Part shown: piece after piece, positions 43,853 through 55,547 of the stretch
Position numbering within the stretch: position 1 is the first letter of the stretch
Layout of the letters: the number at the start of each line of letters is the position of its first letter
The notes under the pieces: generated by a model
What the model was told of the DNA's origin: nothing
Database searches by the model: none
Seen by the model: only the letters and a program-made list of their open reading frames with translations
Assembly: GCA_030247885.1 (NCBI GenBank)
Contig: JAPDRO010000001.1
Span: 930,001-994,000, forward strand
DNA length: 64,000 bases
From: Taxawa tesnikishii (nom. ined.)
Taxonomy: Eukaryota; Ascomycota; Dothideomycetes; Dothideales
Reading direction: 5' to 3'
Translations under genes and position numbers: made by a program

Positions 43853-44328
43853 GCTAGCAGTCTACAGTGCGATGGTAGCAGTCTGCAATGGCCTGGCCTG
43901 GCCTGGTCTGGTCTGGTCTGGTCTGGTCTGGTCTGGTCTGGTCTGGTCTGGTCTGGTCTGGTCTGAGCTGGTGAGAGCCTGTGTAGACGAGTTGAACCGT
44001 AAGAGGAAAGTCCCCGGGAACAGAAAAGGAAGCTACGATCAGAAATCAGAGCTCAGAGCTCAGGGCTCAGGGCTTAGAGCTCCTTGCCTGCTGCGTGCTG
44101 GCCGATGGCTCGGGCCGAGAGTTAATCCTGCCCTGCAGATGACGCGCAACTAAAACAGCGGGGGCCTTCCATGCCTAGTTCTGTCTTCTGTGCTTCTGTG
44201 CTTCTGTAGTTCTGTAGCTGGGCGCCAGCACTGCTGTTGTCTCTCCTGATTCAAGCACGCATACAACACAACTGCATAGCACCTCCTCCGTTGCAATGAG
44301 TGTATAGACAACAGTAGCATCCGTCACC
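43853..44328. promoter_or_regulatory. Divergent promoter, COX18 / ALG11
   Basis: 476 bases between divergent starts. It contains the pentanucleotide repeat at 43891-43965, short GGGCTCA/AGAGCTC repeats at about 44047-44085 and a TGCTTCTG repeat at about 44187-44215. No coding frame is credible; one long plus-strand frame through the repeat is an artefact of the 5-bp unit. Confidence 0.6.
43891..43965 (+). repeat. (GCCTG)3(GTCTG)12 tandem repeat
   Basis: Fifteen perfect 5-bp units, three GCCTG followed by twelve GTCTG, begin 39 bases upstream of the COX18 start codon, so they probably lie in its promoter or leader. Confidence 0.95.
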
Positions 44329-46036
44329 ATGTCTTCCCTTGCCGCCCCACTCACTCTGCTGTCGCTGGTCTTCATCCCACTGCTCATTCGCTTCGTGGGA
44401 AAGGCGGTGGGCTCCAACATCCGCAGCAAGACTGAGCAGAGACGCAACATACTGCTGACCAACGCTGCGAAAGAAGAGTCGGACAGGAAGACGGACATTG
44501 ACGCCGAATGGGAGAAGGTGGAGAAGTCGGGTCCCGGCATTGCCAATGGCGCCGAGGCTGGGAAAGAGTGGGACGGAGTCATTGGTTTCTTCCACCCCTT
44601 CTGGTATGTACATGTCGCTTCGCCGGAAACAGCAAGTTGACCACGCCTCAACAGTAATGCCGGTGGCGGCGGTGAGCGCGTCCTCTGGGCTGCGATCCGT
44701 GCAACGCAGAATCGCTGGCCCAGCGCTCTCTGTGTAGTCTACACGGGCGACCACGATGCCGACAAAGCAGCCATACTCAGGAACGTACAGAACCGTTTCA
44801 ACATTCACCTCAATGCACCCCGGATAGTGTTCCTCTACCTTAGCACCAGACAGTACGTTCTGGCATCGACATGGCCCCGCTTCACGCTGCTTGGCCAGAG
44901 CCTGGGAAGTCTAGCGCTTGCATGGGACGCTTTCAACCTCATCGTCCCCGACATTTTTATCGACACCATGGGATACGCATTCACATTGGCATTCTCCAAG
45001 TTCCTGTTTCCTACCGTTCCGACGGGTGCGTACGTGCATTATCCCACAATATCCACCGACATGCTCGAAAGTTTGGACGATCAGAGCTCGAGTCACGGCG
45101 TCAACGCTGGGTTGGGAAAGGGCTGGAAAGGCACGTTGAAAAGGGTCTACTGGAAGCTATTTGCTTGGCTGTACGGCTGGGTCGGTGGAGAGGTGGATGT
45201 TGTGATGACCAACTCTACATGGACGCAAAATCACGTCAGGCAACTCTGGGGCAAATCACGCCTGAAGAAGGGTCGCACGAGCCCGATAGAGGTCGTGTTC
45301 CCGCCTACCGCAGTCAGAGAGCTGGAAGAAGCAATTGAAGTCAGCTCAGAAAGCGAGAAACAGCGGAAGCCCTACCTGCTGTACATCGCGCAGTTCCGTC
45401 CGGAGAAGAATCACCATACCATCATCACAGCGTTTGCAGAATTCAAACGTAACAACGCAGCCATGTTCAAAGGCGTCGATCCGCCCAAGCTAGTTCTGGT
45501 CGGATCGGTACGTGATGACACGGACAAGATGCTCGTTTACAAGCTACGCGTACTGGCTCGTGAGGAGCATGTCGCAGATGACGTCGAATTCGTAGTCAAT
45601 GCAAAATGGTCGCAGATTCTGGACTGGCTGCGCATGAGCTCTATCGGCGTCAACGGCATGTGGAACGAGCACTTCGGCATCGGCGTCGTTGAATATCAAG
45701 CCGCCGGACTCATCAGCGTCGTGAACGATAGCGGTGGCCCTAAGCTGGATATCGTTGTTGAGATTGATAGCAGGCCAACTGGTGAGTAGCCCAACGATTC
45801 CTTCCGATGTGCTGTAGCACGCGCTTACACTCCCTGCAGGCTTCCATGCCACTAGCTCGAGCGACTTCGCCGCACGCTTCAAAGATGCACTCTCTCTTTC
45901 TCCAGCTGAGACACTTGCTATGCGGCAGCGCGCCCGAAAGAGTGCTCTACGTTTCACAGAAGAGGTGTTCCGCGATAAATGGCTCGCTCAGACGGGAAAA
46001 CTCATCCAGTTGCAAATTAAGCAGAACAGCAAATGA
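44329..46036 (+). CDS. ALG11: ALG11 alpha-1,2-mannosyltransferase
   Basis: Three exons: 44329-44603, 44655-45781 and 45840-46036. Alg11 adds the fourth and fifth mannoses to the dolichol-linked N-glycan precursor on the cytosolic face of the ER, using GDP-mannose. An N-terminal hydrophobic anchor (PLTLLSLVFIPLLIRFV) is followed by FFHPFCNAGGGGERVLW, a family hallmark that spans the first junction. VYTGD and the YVHYPTISTDML motif lie in the N-terminal Rossmann half. The GT4 C-terminal half shows YIAQFRPEKNH, LVGSVRDDTD, GVNGMWNEHFGIGVVEYQAAG and the catalytic Glu residues of the E-x7-E motif. Length, about 530 residues, is normal for fungi. All three exons keep one consistent frame. Confidence 0.95.
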
Positions 46037-48769
46037 TGTCCAAACCAGCCATGTTGACTTGGCCATGCATAATCACAGCGAAGCAGAACACAACACCGCG
46101 CTTCTGGATGATCGGTCTGTTCCAGGATAGTCGGCCAACCTGGAGGTGTCTCGGAATCTGTATCATCTGGCCATGTTGACCGCTTCGCTGGAATATCTCG
46201 CCGCTTACTTCCAAGCTACCTCTCCCCTGCATCGCTATCGCAAAGGGTGCCATAGTCTGCAATGGTACGGCACGGAACACAAAGGTGGGCGTCAGAGGTC
46301 AGGCCCACGGAAAGACGAGCGCTCATGTCTTGACCAGGATGACGAACAACCCAACTGTTGTATCGTGGTCTCTGTGCGCCACAGCGGGGGCCGTACACAA
46401 GCATGTGAGTGGAGGCAAGCATGCTGCGGGTGGCGATTGAGTGCGCATTTATCTGCCGTCAGACTTACAAGCACTACAACCATCAACTAGAGTCACCTTA
46501 TTTGTTCCTTGAGAACCCTACATGTCCCCATTGTTGTTGGCACCCTCGACACTTGCTGGCCAGTACCCGCTATCCTCCATCTATTCCTCTTAGCTTCCTT
46601 GGTAGTATTATGCCTGCGGAACCATGCGATGCAAGCTATCTCTAGTGTTGTAAGTATGCGCTACCGTTACAAGTATCTTGTGATAGGAGTTCAAGTCCAT
46701 TAGACCAATTCGGACGGTACAAAAGACAACGAGGCTCGTTCTAGTAACGACCATCTTGATCCAAGGAGGAAACGCCTGCCTTGTGATAACAGCTACACAC
46801 CTTTTGATATGTGACAACAAGAACATCCGAGGAGATGAATTTAATTGACCTCACAGCAATTGTTCCACCGCCGGCATTCGCACGATGAAATCTACCCCCA
46901 CCGCATCCCTCCAGGGTCGTTGACGAATCTCTCTATAGCTTGAAACAAACACGCAGTGTTGCGCCCAAGCGACCATCTGAACGAAAGGCTGACCCCTTGC
47001 CTTTAACTTCCCCCACCTGAACGCTGCACCGGGATCGACGCGCCAAATCACGCCTACGAGACCAGCGACCCCTTCATTCGATCTCTACTGTTCACGAAGT
47101 TGGGCTTGGAGATGGTTGACGAGACGACTTACTCTAATGCTCAATCGCTGTCACACACCACTATCAGCAGAAGAGATCAGACGCCTTGGGTCCAAGCACC
47201 GCCGCGCCGCGCCGCGCCCCCCACGCCCCCCAACATAAACTCCAAAATGATCCGTCTACGTCGGAGGATAGTATTCCACGCCGCCATCTCAGCATTCCGC
47301 AATGATAGTATTCCCATCAGTAGTTTCCTGGTTGTTGTGGTATATCCAGGAGCGTACGATCGTCCTCGCGCACTCCTTTATTTGTGTCGCGCTGCTCATA
47401 GTGCAATATTCAAACACGAACTTCCTTGCCTTTCTCAATCGCACCTAAAGCGCCACAGGAGGACTTCCCGATATTGAGCCCTGGCGACTCAGGACGTGAA
47501 ACGCTCCGTATGAAAGCTCCCAGACTAGCCTCTGCACAGTGACGACGACCCTGCCAGCCGTGAAGGCATCCAGAGTTCCCTTCAAGAGATTGAACGCACC
47601 AGCTTCATACCTGGTGGCAGACCGTGAATGTGGAGAGGTGTGGGTTAAAACCCAGAGCGCGAAGGGGAAATTAACGATGGGTCTACAGACAAATGAGATT
47701 GAGCAACCGGAGCTCTCTAAGGGGATTACCCGAGAGGAAGACGGGCGACTACTTGGCGTGCTGGGCTACATCTCTGTCTCAGGCTATTTGAGTCAGCATA
47801 CCCGCGGGCCAACAAGATCTGTGTGATATTGAGCGCATGCAGGCCGAGCATGTCGACAGTGACTGGGGAACACGTGGCCTGATATAGAATCAAGTAGATT
47901 GCAAATAAGGAAAGTAGTTTCCGTGACGTAAAGCAATGCCATGATTGGCAGGTGGTGTAAAATGGTGCAAAATATGTGCTTGATGGTGCGATAGTCGTAT
48001 TATCACCATGATGGGTTCATGTATGTCTTCATCGCATCTCAATCTCATTCACGAGAGTACACGTACTTGGATATCGAAATATTGCTTCTTCTCCGTTACC
48101 ATAAAGGCGAGAAAAATTATATCAGAACCGCTCTATGGAACCTATATTGTCATCATGGCTCATGACACGGGTGTGCCTTTCTCTAACCCGTGCAAAACAG
48201 AAAGAAGATCCAACAGAAAGAAGATCCAACAGACGTCTCAGATCCATTGACCACTCGAAGCCCGCCAATGGACGAGGAAGTCGGAACCCATTAGTCCATC
48301 GCCAAATCGGACGGAAAAGGAAAGAGAAGCATGCGGCCTAAGGGAATCATCTCGGGACAAAACACACAAAAATCCGGAATCCGCAAACGAGCACGAAGGT
48401 CATATGCATCTCTCAATGCCGACGTCGCCCTGCAATCAGGCGAGCAGGCACCGGGATTCTGCTGCCATTTCGACAAGGGACCAGCCGAAAACCTTCACCG
48501 AATGGGCATAGTCAAAAGGGGTATAAAGACTCATGAGAATCGAAATTCGAAGCGAGGGGTTGCCGCAGGCATATGATTCGACAATGGTGGTGCATGGTCA
48601 GGAGTTGCATCCGGTCAAGGAGGAAGAAAGAGAGAGAGAGAGAGAGAGAGAGAATACAGCGTACAGAACAGCCGGCAAAAAGCATCGTCAAGATCGAGAG
48701 ATTACGAACGTCGAGCGACGATCGAAATGTGCGGCGCTTGAGCGTGCTGAGAACAAACGCGGTCCAGAA
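46037..48769. other. Intergenic, no gene recognised
   Basis: 2.7 kb between convergent ALG11 and AREA. Short frames show no domain. A (GA)n microsatellite lies at about 48628-48652. The region may hold lineage-specific or noncoding genes that I cannot see from sequence alone. Confidence 0.5.
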
Positions 48770-51634
48770 TCACAAGCTCATGGTCAACCATTCCCATTCC
48801 TGCGGTCCCGTAGGTACCCCGCGAGGCCCAGCATGTGGGGCCATGGATGTCATGCCCGCAGGTATTGCAAGCGGCGGTTGCTGTGGGCCTAGATTCGGTG
48901 CCAGTGGCTGCCCATTGGTGGTCTTCTTCGTGGCAATCGTCTTGCCGCTCGTGTCGTCCGCATCTCCCATCTCAATCTCTTGCGACAACAGGTCTGCCTT
49001 ACTCTGTCTCCTTGTACGTTTTGGCGCAACCATACGAGTAGGCGCAGGCGCGCCTGAGGGAACGGTCGTGGGAGGCTTTGGAGGACCAGGTGCGATGGGT
49101 ATAACGTTGCTTTTGGAGGGGCCGTGGCCGTGGCTGCCGAGGAGCTGGTAGGGGTGTTGGCGGTGGTTGAATTGGCCGTGGTGTTAGCGCCCCCGGTTGT
49201 GGATCCTGCCGTCGATTTTGGAGATTCGGATTCATGTATGGAGTTCTTTCCGGACGTGGGTGTCGTCGCGGGCGTTTGCGCAACAGAGTTCTTTCTGCTG
49301 GCGCCCTTCTTCGACCGCGAAGACAAGCCGCCTACAGGCACAGAAGTGCCACTGCCCCTGTTTCGCTTCTTGATCACGTCAGTCTTCAAGCTGAGAGGTC
49401 GAACAACACCGTGAAGCTTCAGGAAAAGCCCGCAAGCATTGCAAAGAGGATGGCCTTCGGGGTTGCGCCTCCACAAAGGAGTGGTCTGCGTGAAGCAGTT
49501 GGTGCACGTAGTTGGAACGCCGCTGTTCTCGCCAGGCTTTGTGCCTCCAGGACTCGCTGGGCGCGATGGAGCGGCAGAGCTGAAGCCTGACTCGGGCGGC
49601 GATGAAGGCGAGGATTGCGGTCGGATGGAGAACATTCCATGCTGAGCCATTCCTGGAGCGTTGGGTGTGGAACTAGTCCGTGGTATCTTGTTTTGTCTCC
49701 GAAGGTCGTTCCCACGATTCCGGATGTCACTAACGGATGCAGCAGAACCGTGTGTACGCCCCAAGCTGCCAGCGGTCCAATCCTGTGGCGAAGGAATTAG
49801 TTCTGCCCCTCCAATGGTCACTCCTTTGCGTGACTGTGCACCATGGAAGCGCGCCGGCACCGAATTGAATTGGCCTGTAAGATTGTTGTCCCAGTTGAAC
49901 CCTCCATGGAACTCCATGGAAGAGTCCTCCATCGGCGAAAACGCTTGTCGCATCATGCTGTCGTCTCCGAAGTTGGGGCTTTCATCGTCTTCGTTATCCG
50001 AATCGGCCCCAAATGTGAACACGTTCTCATGGCGGTGCATCTGCAGCGGATCATGCATCTGTGGCATGTCAATAGGAAGCACGTGCGAAGGGTCGATGTG
50101 TCCGGACATGCTGAAGGAGGATGGGTGAGTAAATGACGGGGATGGTCCAGACGCCGTGACGGCACTGAACATGCTGTCTCCGCTGGGGTTGAAGATGAAT
50201 TGACCTGGAACAGGTGTTACGGAGTTCTGATGTTGATGTTGTTGGTTAACGTTAAATCCGCCAATATGCGCCTGATGCCGCAGATCAACACTGCTGGGGA
50301 CGCCAAAGAAAATTGAATCGTTTTCGGGTATTGGCTGAGGGGTGGATACTGTTGAAGGGTAGGCGGATCCTGGGGGAGGTATAACTGGACGCCATTGGAG
50401 GAGGCATCGGGGCCGTATGATTGAACATGTACGAGCCGGGGTTCATCATTGGCGAGCCTACTGGGGAAAACGTGAACTGGTGCTGGAAAGGACCAGCTGA
50501 TGAAATGAGGGAGTCGCTGTTCTCAAGGCTGAAGGTGTCGAGACTGAAAGGTATTTGAGGCTGTTGGTGGTGCGTTGGAAAAGGGTGTACGATATCAAGG
50601 GAATAGTCGTCTAAAGCAGCATCTGACGCCAGGTCATGAGGCGCCACAGCGTTGCTAACCGGCGGCACTTGGGGTGAGGCGTCTGCTCGACGTTTGGGTG
50701 GCTTGAACGATTTAGTCTTCTTCAGGACCGGATCGAAAGTAACCGAATAAACGTACCCTTCTCTCGTCAATACTTGTCTTGTGGACGTGTCTCTGAACAT
50801 AACCGAATTCGTCCTTGTTTAGTACTGTAGGTGGAACGGAAGGTGCGGAAGCCCTGGAAACGTGAACATCCTGATCTTGGATCTGTTGTTGCTTCCGAAT
50901 CGGTATCGCAGAGGCGGTGGCGGCAGAAAATGTCGATGTTTCGATGCCTGACGGTGTAGGCGAGACACCAGCTGGCGAACCTATCGAGGAGGGCACGATG
51001 AAGTCGTCAAGGTTCATGAATTCTGTTTGTTGCGTACTCGCGTCCAGAGAGTTGCGCAGCTGCGCAATGCCGCTAGGAGGATTGAGGTTCGTGATCTTGT
51101 TGCGAGCATTTGTGCGTGCGAGTTGTCTGATACATCACGTTGGTAAGTAATCGAGTCCCATACGTTATTCGTATCGCCATCCACGGCCAGAATCTCTGAA
51201 ACTAACCCTTTCCTTTCAAGCTCTTTGCGGCGCAAGTTCATGGACATCATTCTCCAGGTCAGATTTTCCATGCGCTCCTGGTTCGGCAACTGCGTCTTCG
51301 TTCTGCTATACAGCTTCCAGATCTGTGTCCCCAGAGGATCTTGCTTTTGCAGTTTTTCAGGGCTTTGGAAAGAGGCATCACCGACGTCGTCCTTCCATGC
51401 GTCGAAGAAGGAATCTCGGAGCAGGCCCTTGCGAGCCGCGCTTTCGGTGGGTGAGATATCCAGCTTGCTGTCGAGCGTGCTGGCGGAGGTGAGGGATTGT
51501 ATTGTGGAGGAAGTGCCAGAGGAGATGTCGCAGTGATCAGGTCTGAAGTGGACGTGTCGAGGCGATGTAATTGCGTCTGTGGACGACTCAGCTGCAGAGG
51601 CGGTCTCGTCGCTGCCCACCCCACGCTCTCCCAT
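48770..51634 (-). CDS. areA: Nitrogen regulator AreA/NIT2 (GATA factor)
   Basis: Three exons. AreA/NIT2 activates genes for use of poor nitrogen sources. Exon 1 carries the conserved N-terminal block [43 protein letters not shown] (pieces). Exon 2 carries [26 protein letters not shown] and [20 protein letters not shown] 55-nt intron (GTACGT to TTCAAG) leads to [15 protein letters not shown]. The single GATA finger, [19 protein letters not shown] with [14 protein letters not shown] and the basic tail [11 protein letters not shown], is intact. The C-terminus EWEWLTMSL is the NmrA-contact tail. Two frame breaks lie at homopolymers: 49111-49121 (one base short) and C5 at 50372-50376 (one base extra). 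The start is taken at 51634 in an ACCATGG context; the upstream region is very long. Confidence 0.93.
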
Positions 51635-54600
51635 GGTTATGGTGGTTTCCGGGAACAACGTGACCAGGATTCTCGCGGAAGCGTGTAGTTGCTGTGCTCA
51701 ACGTGTGCCAGCTTTGGCCGGAAGAGGTTTGCTTCCTTGGTAGCAACCGAGTCGAGCAATACAGACGCGGCGCACGTGGATTTTGGTGGTAAGGATTACA
51801 CAACAAGGCTTTTTGGATATGTGAGGGAGGGTCAGCAGAATAGGCCAAGAGGACTTGTATGCCAGTCACAAGCAAGACGGTCGTACCGAGGGCTCAGATG
51901 CGCATGCGCTATGAGGCCACTAGGACCGAAGTCTGTGCAGAACCCACGCCGGTGATTCTCTCACGCGTGGCGCACTTCTCGTACTTCTTTTCCTGCAACA
52001 ACCCCCACGGTCCTCGACCGCGCGGGAAAGGTGGTGGGGCGCTATACTGTGCAATTGACCAATCGGCCACTGAGACCTTGCAGCGGCTCGCATCCACGTC
52101 GGGTCGTTGTGCCCTCGTGCTTACCGTGGGCTGGGAATGACTCGTCTATGAGCGCCCCCGCCGGCAGGGAAGAGCTTTTGATGCTTGCAGTGCTTGCAAG
52201 GCACACACGCAGCTGACATTTCCAATTGTTGCCGTCCACTGCGCACGCGCGGCGTGGCCGTCTGCTCATGGCAGCAACAGAGGGGTTTGACAGGCAGGGA
52301 GCCGTGGGTTATTATTGCCTTCAGCGACTAGCGAAGCGTGCAGCACAGCAAAAACTAGCACAGATTCCGGGCATGCACTCGAACTCTCGAGGATTCACCA
52401 TCACGCACAGCAGAGAAGCACGCTGGAAGGAATGGATGGAGGGGCTCACAATGACGACCGCCCGCATATTTGCTACTGCAGCTGGCCATCAGATCCCACG
52501 CATGGCTTGTGGCCTGGCATGGCAAGGCAAGCAGACCACCGCCCGTCCGCGCTCAGGCAACATCAAGTGCCGGATCTGCTTTCTTCCATCTTGCGACGCA
52601 CATATTCTTTTTGGCGGTTGAATCTTGTCCACATCCGTGGTTCGCCCCTATTGATGCTGCAACGTTGGAATGTGGTTCGTTGAGAAGCGTACTATATCTT
52701 GTTGTTGCTGCGCTGTGGGGAAAGGGACCCATCTTCAATAGAGCACTGGCAGTAGTATCCATATCGTGAGCACGCGCGTTCGCAAGTAGCCGACAGTTAC
52801 TATACTAGTGAGACGGAGACTGTCCGTGTCTTCTGTCTGGAGGGGATACCATCGACTACAGTGGGGTGCGAGATCGACCAGGCAGATGTTGCGCGCCGAA
52901 TGTTTCATTTCACTCGCCCGGTCCTCGCAGTCGCTGTGTCTCGAACATGCAGCGACAACACTGGACCATTTGCCTGATTCAAAATGCCAGAAGCTCGCAG
53001 CAAACATTTGAGGGTCTGATGGCTTGTGTCTCTCTCTGTGCGGTTCCCGTCCGTGACTTTGCTCGTATGCTTGTGAACTCCATCGCGTCCTCTAGCGAGC
53101 ATTGACACTCCCGAATTCTTCCGAATGAGAGACCCTGTCTCTATGAGATCAACGTCCACCAGCGCCGGTGCAAGGCTACTTGAACTAGCGGGTGACCCTG
53201 CCTCAAAAACCCGCCACGAAAGTCGCAAACAGGCTGATTTGCGGTGTTGCAAATGGCATCTGTCAGGCTTGACGGCTTCAACCTTCGCACTTGTCTCCCT
53301 GACGCCCTAGACCCAACGAGGCCCCTGCCCTGACAGTTCGGTGCGCCCGCGGTGTATCAAATTACGCTAGAAAGACACCCTAGCCAGAGGAACTCGCACC
53401 AGTAGCAGAGAGTTCGCTACTGGTGACAGGCATTTAAAGAACACTGTAGCAGGCATCCTCACTATCTTACATTGCCTGTCCCTTCCATACTACGGGTTTG
53501 GCCGAAACAGCATTTGTCTAGAACGTATAGGGGTGCAGTGTACATTTCTCTGGGCTCTAGGAAAACGGAAAAGACCGAAGAACATCTGGACGGCAAGTGG
53601 AGAGGTGCCCGATCAAAATGCTGGCCTCGAGACCTGCCATGTAGAGGGTCCCACCGATCACTTCCCACCGCGGTCTGCTATTTCGTGTCGAAGACGCGTG
53701 CGCGTGCATAGGACGACCGCTAGGAACATCTTCCAATTCATCCGCGGTCCCATCGTGGGCCATAAATATGGAGAAACTGAACTCGCCTGCTGAGGTGGAG
53801 ACGGTTCAGCAAAGACAGCATCTGCGGAGATATCAGAGAACACCGCAGGGAGGCAGTAACTAGTATGTGGTGTTTGGAGCTGTGCGTCCGACTCGGCGAT
53901 GCTCTCTTCGCTAGGAACGTTATCTTTCCTGAGCTCAAACGGCGACCTAATGTTTATTGTCATCTCCGTGAGACGGTGAAGGACGAGCCTCTAGCGCGCG
54001 ACCCTGATCAGCCATCTGACGGAGGAGTGCTCCGTACCTCGTCTACTGTTTTGGACGGTCTGTGTCACAACGAGTCAACCTCTGCAGGCTGGTTCGTGAA
54101 TCTCAATAGCGGGAGTAGACAGTGTCTAGACAGCCTGGAGGAATGGTTCAAAATCGTGGAGTAGATGGACGCAATCGCCAAAGGACGACGGTCCATGGCT
54201 CGTCCGCGGCGGCAAGTGCTCCTAAAATTTCGGTCGTGGTCGATGCGGGTAGGGCATCTCTCGAAGGCAGGCCGGCGACATGGGAAGCAGAAGGCTAGAT
54301 GAAGAGCTGTCACGTGCATCTTCCATTCACGGCAATCCGCAGCGGGCAGGGCAGGGTCAGGAAAGTGAGTTGCTGTCGATCATTCGCAAGCGCTGGTCGG
54401 CAGCAATTTTAGACGGAGCCAAACTCGTGGGGACCGTTGGACTGTCGACCATGACTCGGCCACAAACATGCCGCATGCCTTCTTGCCTTGTAAACACAGT
54501 TGTAAAGGTCTAGAATCAGCCTCCTGTGCTGCAAATTTCTTGCACACTTCGTTCTCTAAAACGCTTCTCCGTGCTTCCTGCTCGCTGCCGCCCACGCGCG

Positions 54601-55547
54601 TGTTGCAGCCACCAACACTTCCCGCAGCCACGAAGCGCAGCATCCCACGCTCACAGTCAGGATCTGAGACCTTCGCATCAACGATATCCCGTGTGACGCA
54701 AAGATCAGCAGTGATCCTGACTCGAGCTCTCCAAGTCTGACCTCCCGTCCATTGCCGTCCAAAACCGCACATTATTGTTCCGGAGCCGACTGCGTTAAAG
54801 CGTTTTTGCTTCTTCAAGCCGTCAATTCTGTAGGAGAGCAATCGCGCGGGAACAAACGAACGCACATCGGAGTCAGATCCGTTCATGAGGATGAACCGTC
54901 TTCGATCTCAAAACGTGTCCGCGCGTCTAAGAACCTCTTCTGGTGGTCCTCCCTGCGGTCAATAGGTAAACAAGCACGTGACACCGAGGAAGCGGTGATG
55001 AGAGAGACAGACAACACGCTGTGTCATGTTCTCAACACGCGAAACGCTTCTACGGGCAGCCTTGTTCAAAACAAGGCGCGCACTTGTGTCAGTTCATTGC
55101 GCCCTACCTGCCTACTTTCTTAATATCGAAGCTTGGGTTACGTGCCGCTTTGCGCTATCTTCGTTGTCAGCCGTCAACCGCGTGGCCTCTGCACCAGCGT
55201 GGGAACAACCACAAGACGTCAAGTGAGTCCCTGCAGTCACATCGGGGCATTGCGCCTGCCGCTTTGGGATGCCAGTTTGTCTTTGAGATAGGCAGTTCCC
55301 CAGGATTCTTATCTGGATCGATGAAGCTAGGGACCCGGGGTGACGGGCATTCAAAAATGACCTGCATGGGCACGCAAGAAACGTCCTAGTCATGTAGGGG
55401 TCTAGTTGGACTGAAGTCAATCTCTCGGGACGCAGATATCAAGCGGTCCAGTACAGCTCGACAAGCTGCAACCTTATCCCTGGTCTCGTGGTCCGACACA
55501 GAGTCTCCACGCCCGTTGTCCATCAAGGTCTGTACCTTTCCGCTGCT
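51635..55547. promoter_or_regulatory. Long upstream region of AREA, no gene recognised
   Basis: 3.9 kb, the longest gene-free stretch outside the transposon. No frame has a domain or a fitting start. AreA-type genes are known for long leaders, so part may be transcribed leader and promoter. It contains a perfect 10-bp hairpin at 53397-53425. The right end is the 3' side of the sugar transporter. Confidence 0.5.
53397..53425. repeat. Perfect 10-bp inverted repeat with 9-nt loop
   Basis: CACCAGTAGC at 53397-53406 and GCTACTGGTG at 53416-53425 are exact reverse complements. No T run follows. It lies in the AREA upstream region and is of unknown significance. Confidence 0.8.

Noticed and set aside
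43446-44153. 235-residue plus-strand frame through the GTCTG repeat
   Set aside because: The frame runs antisense to COX18 and its repeat part is an artefact of a 5-bp unit without stops.
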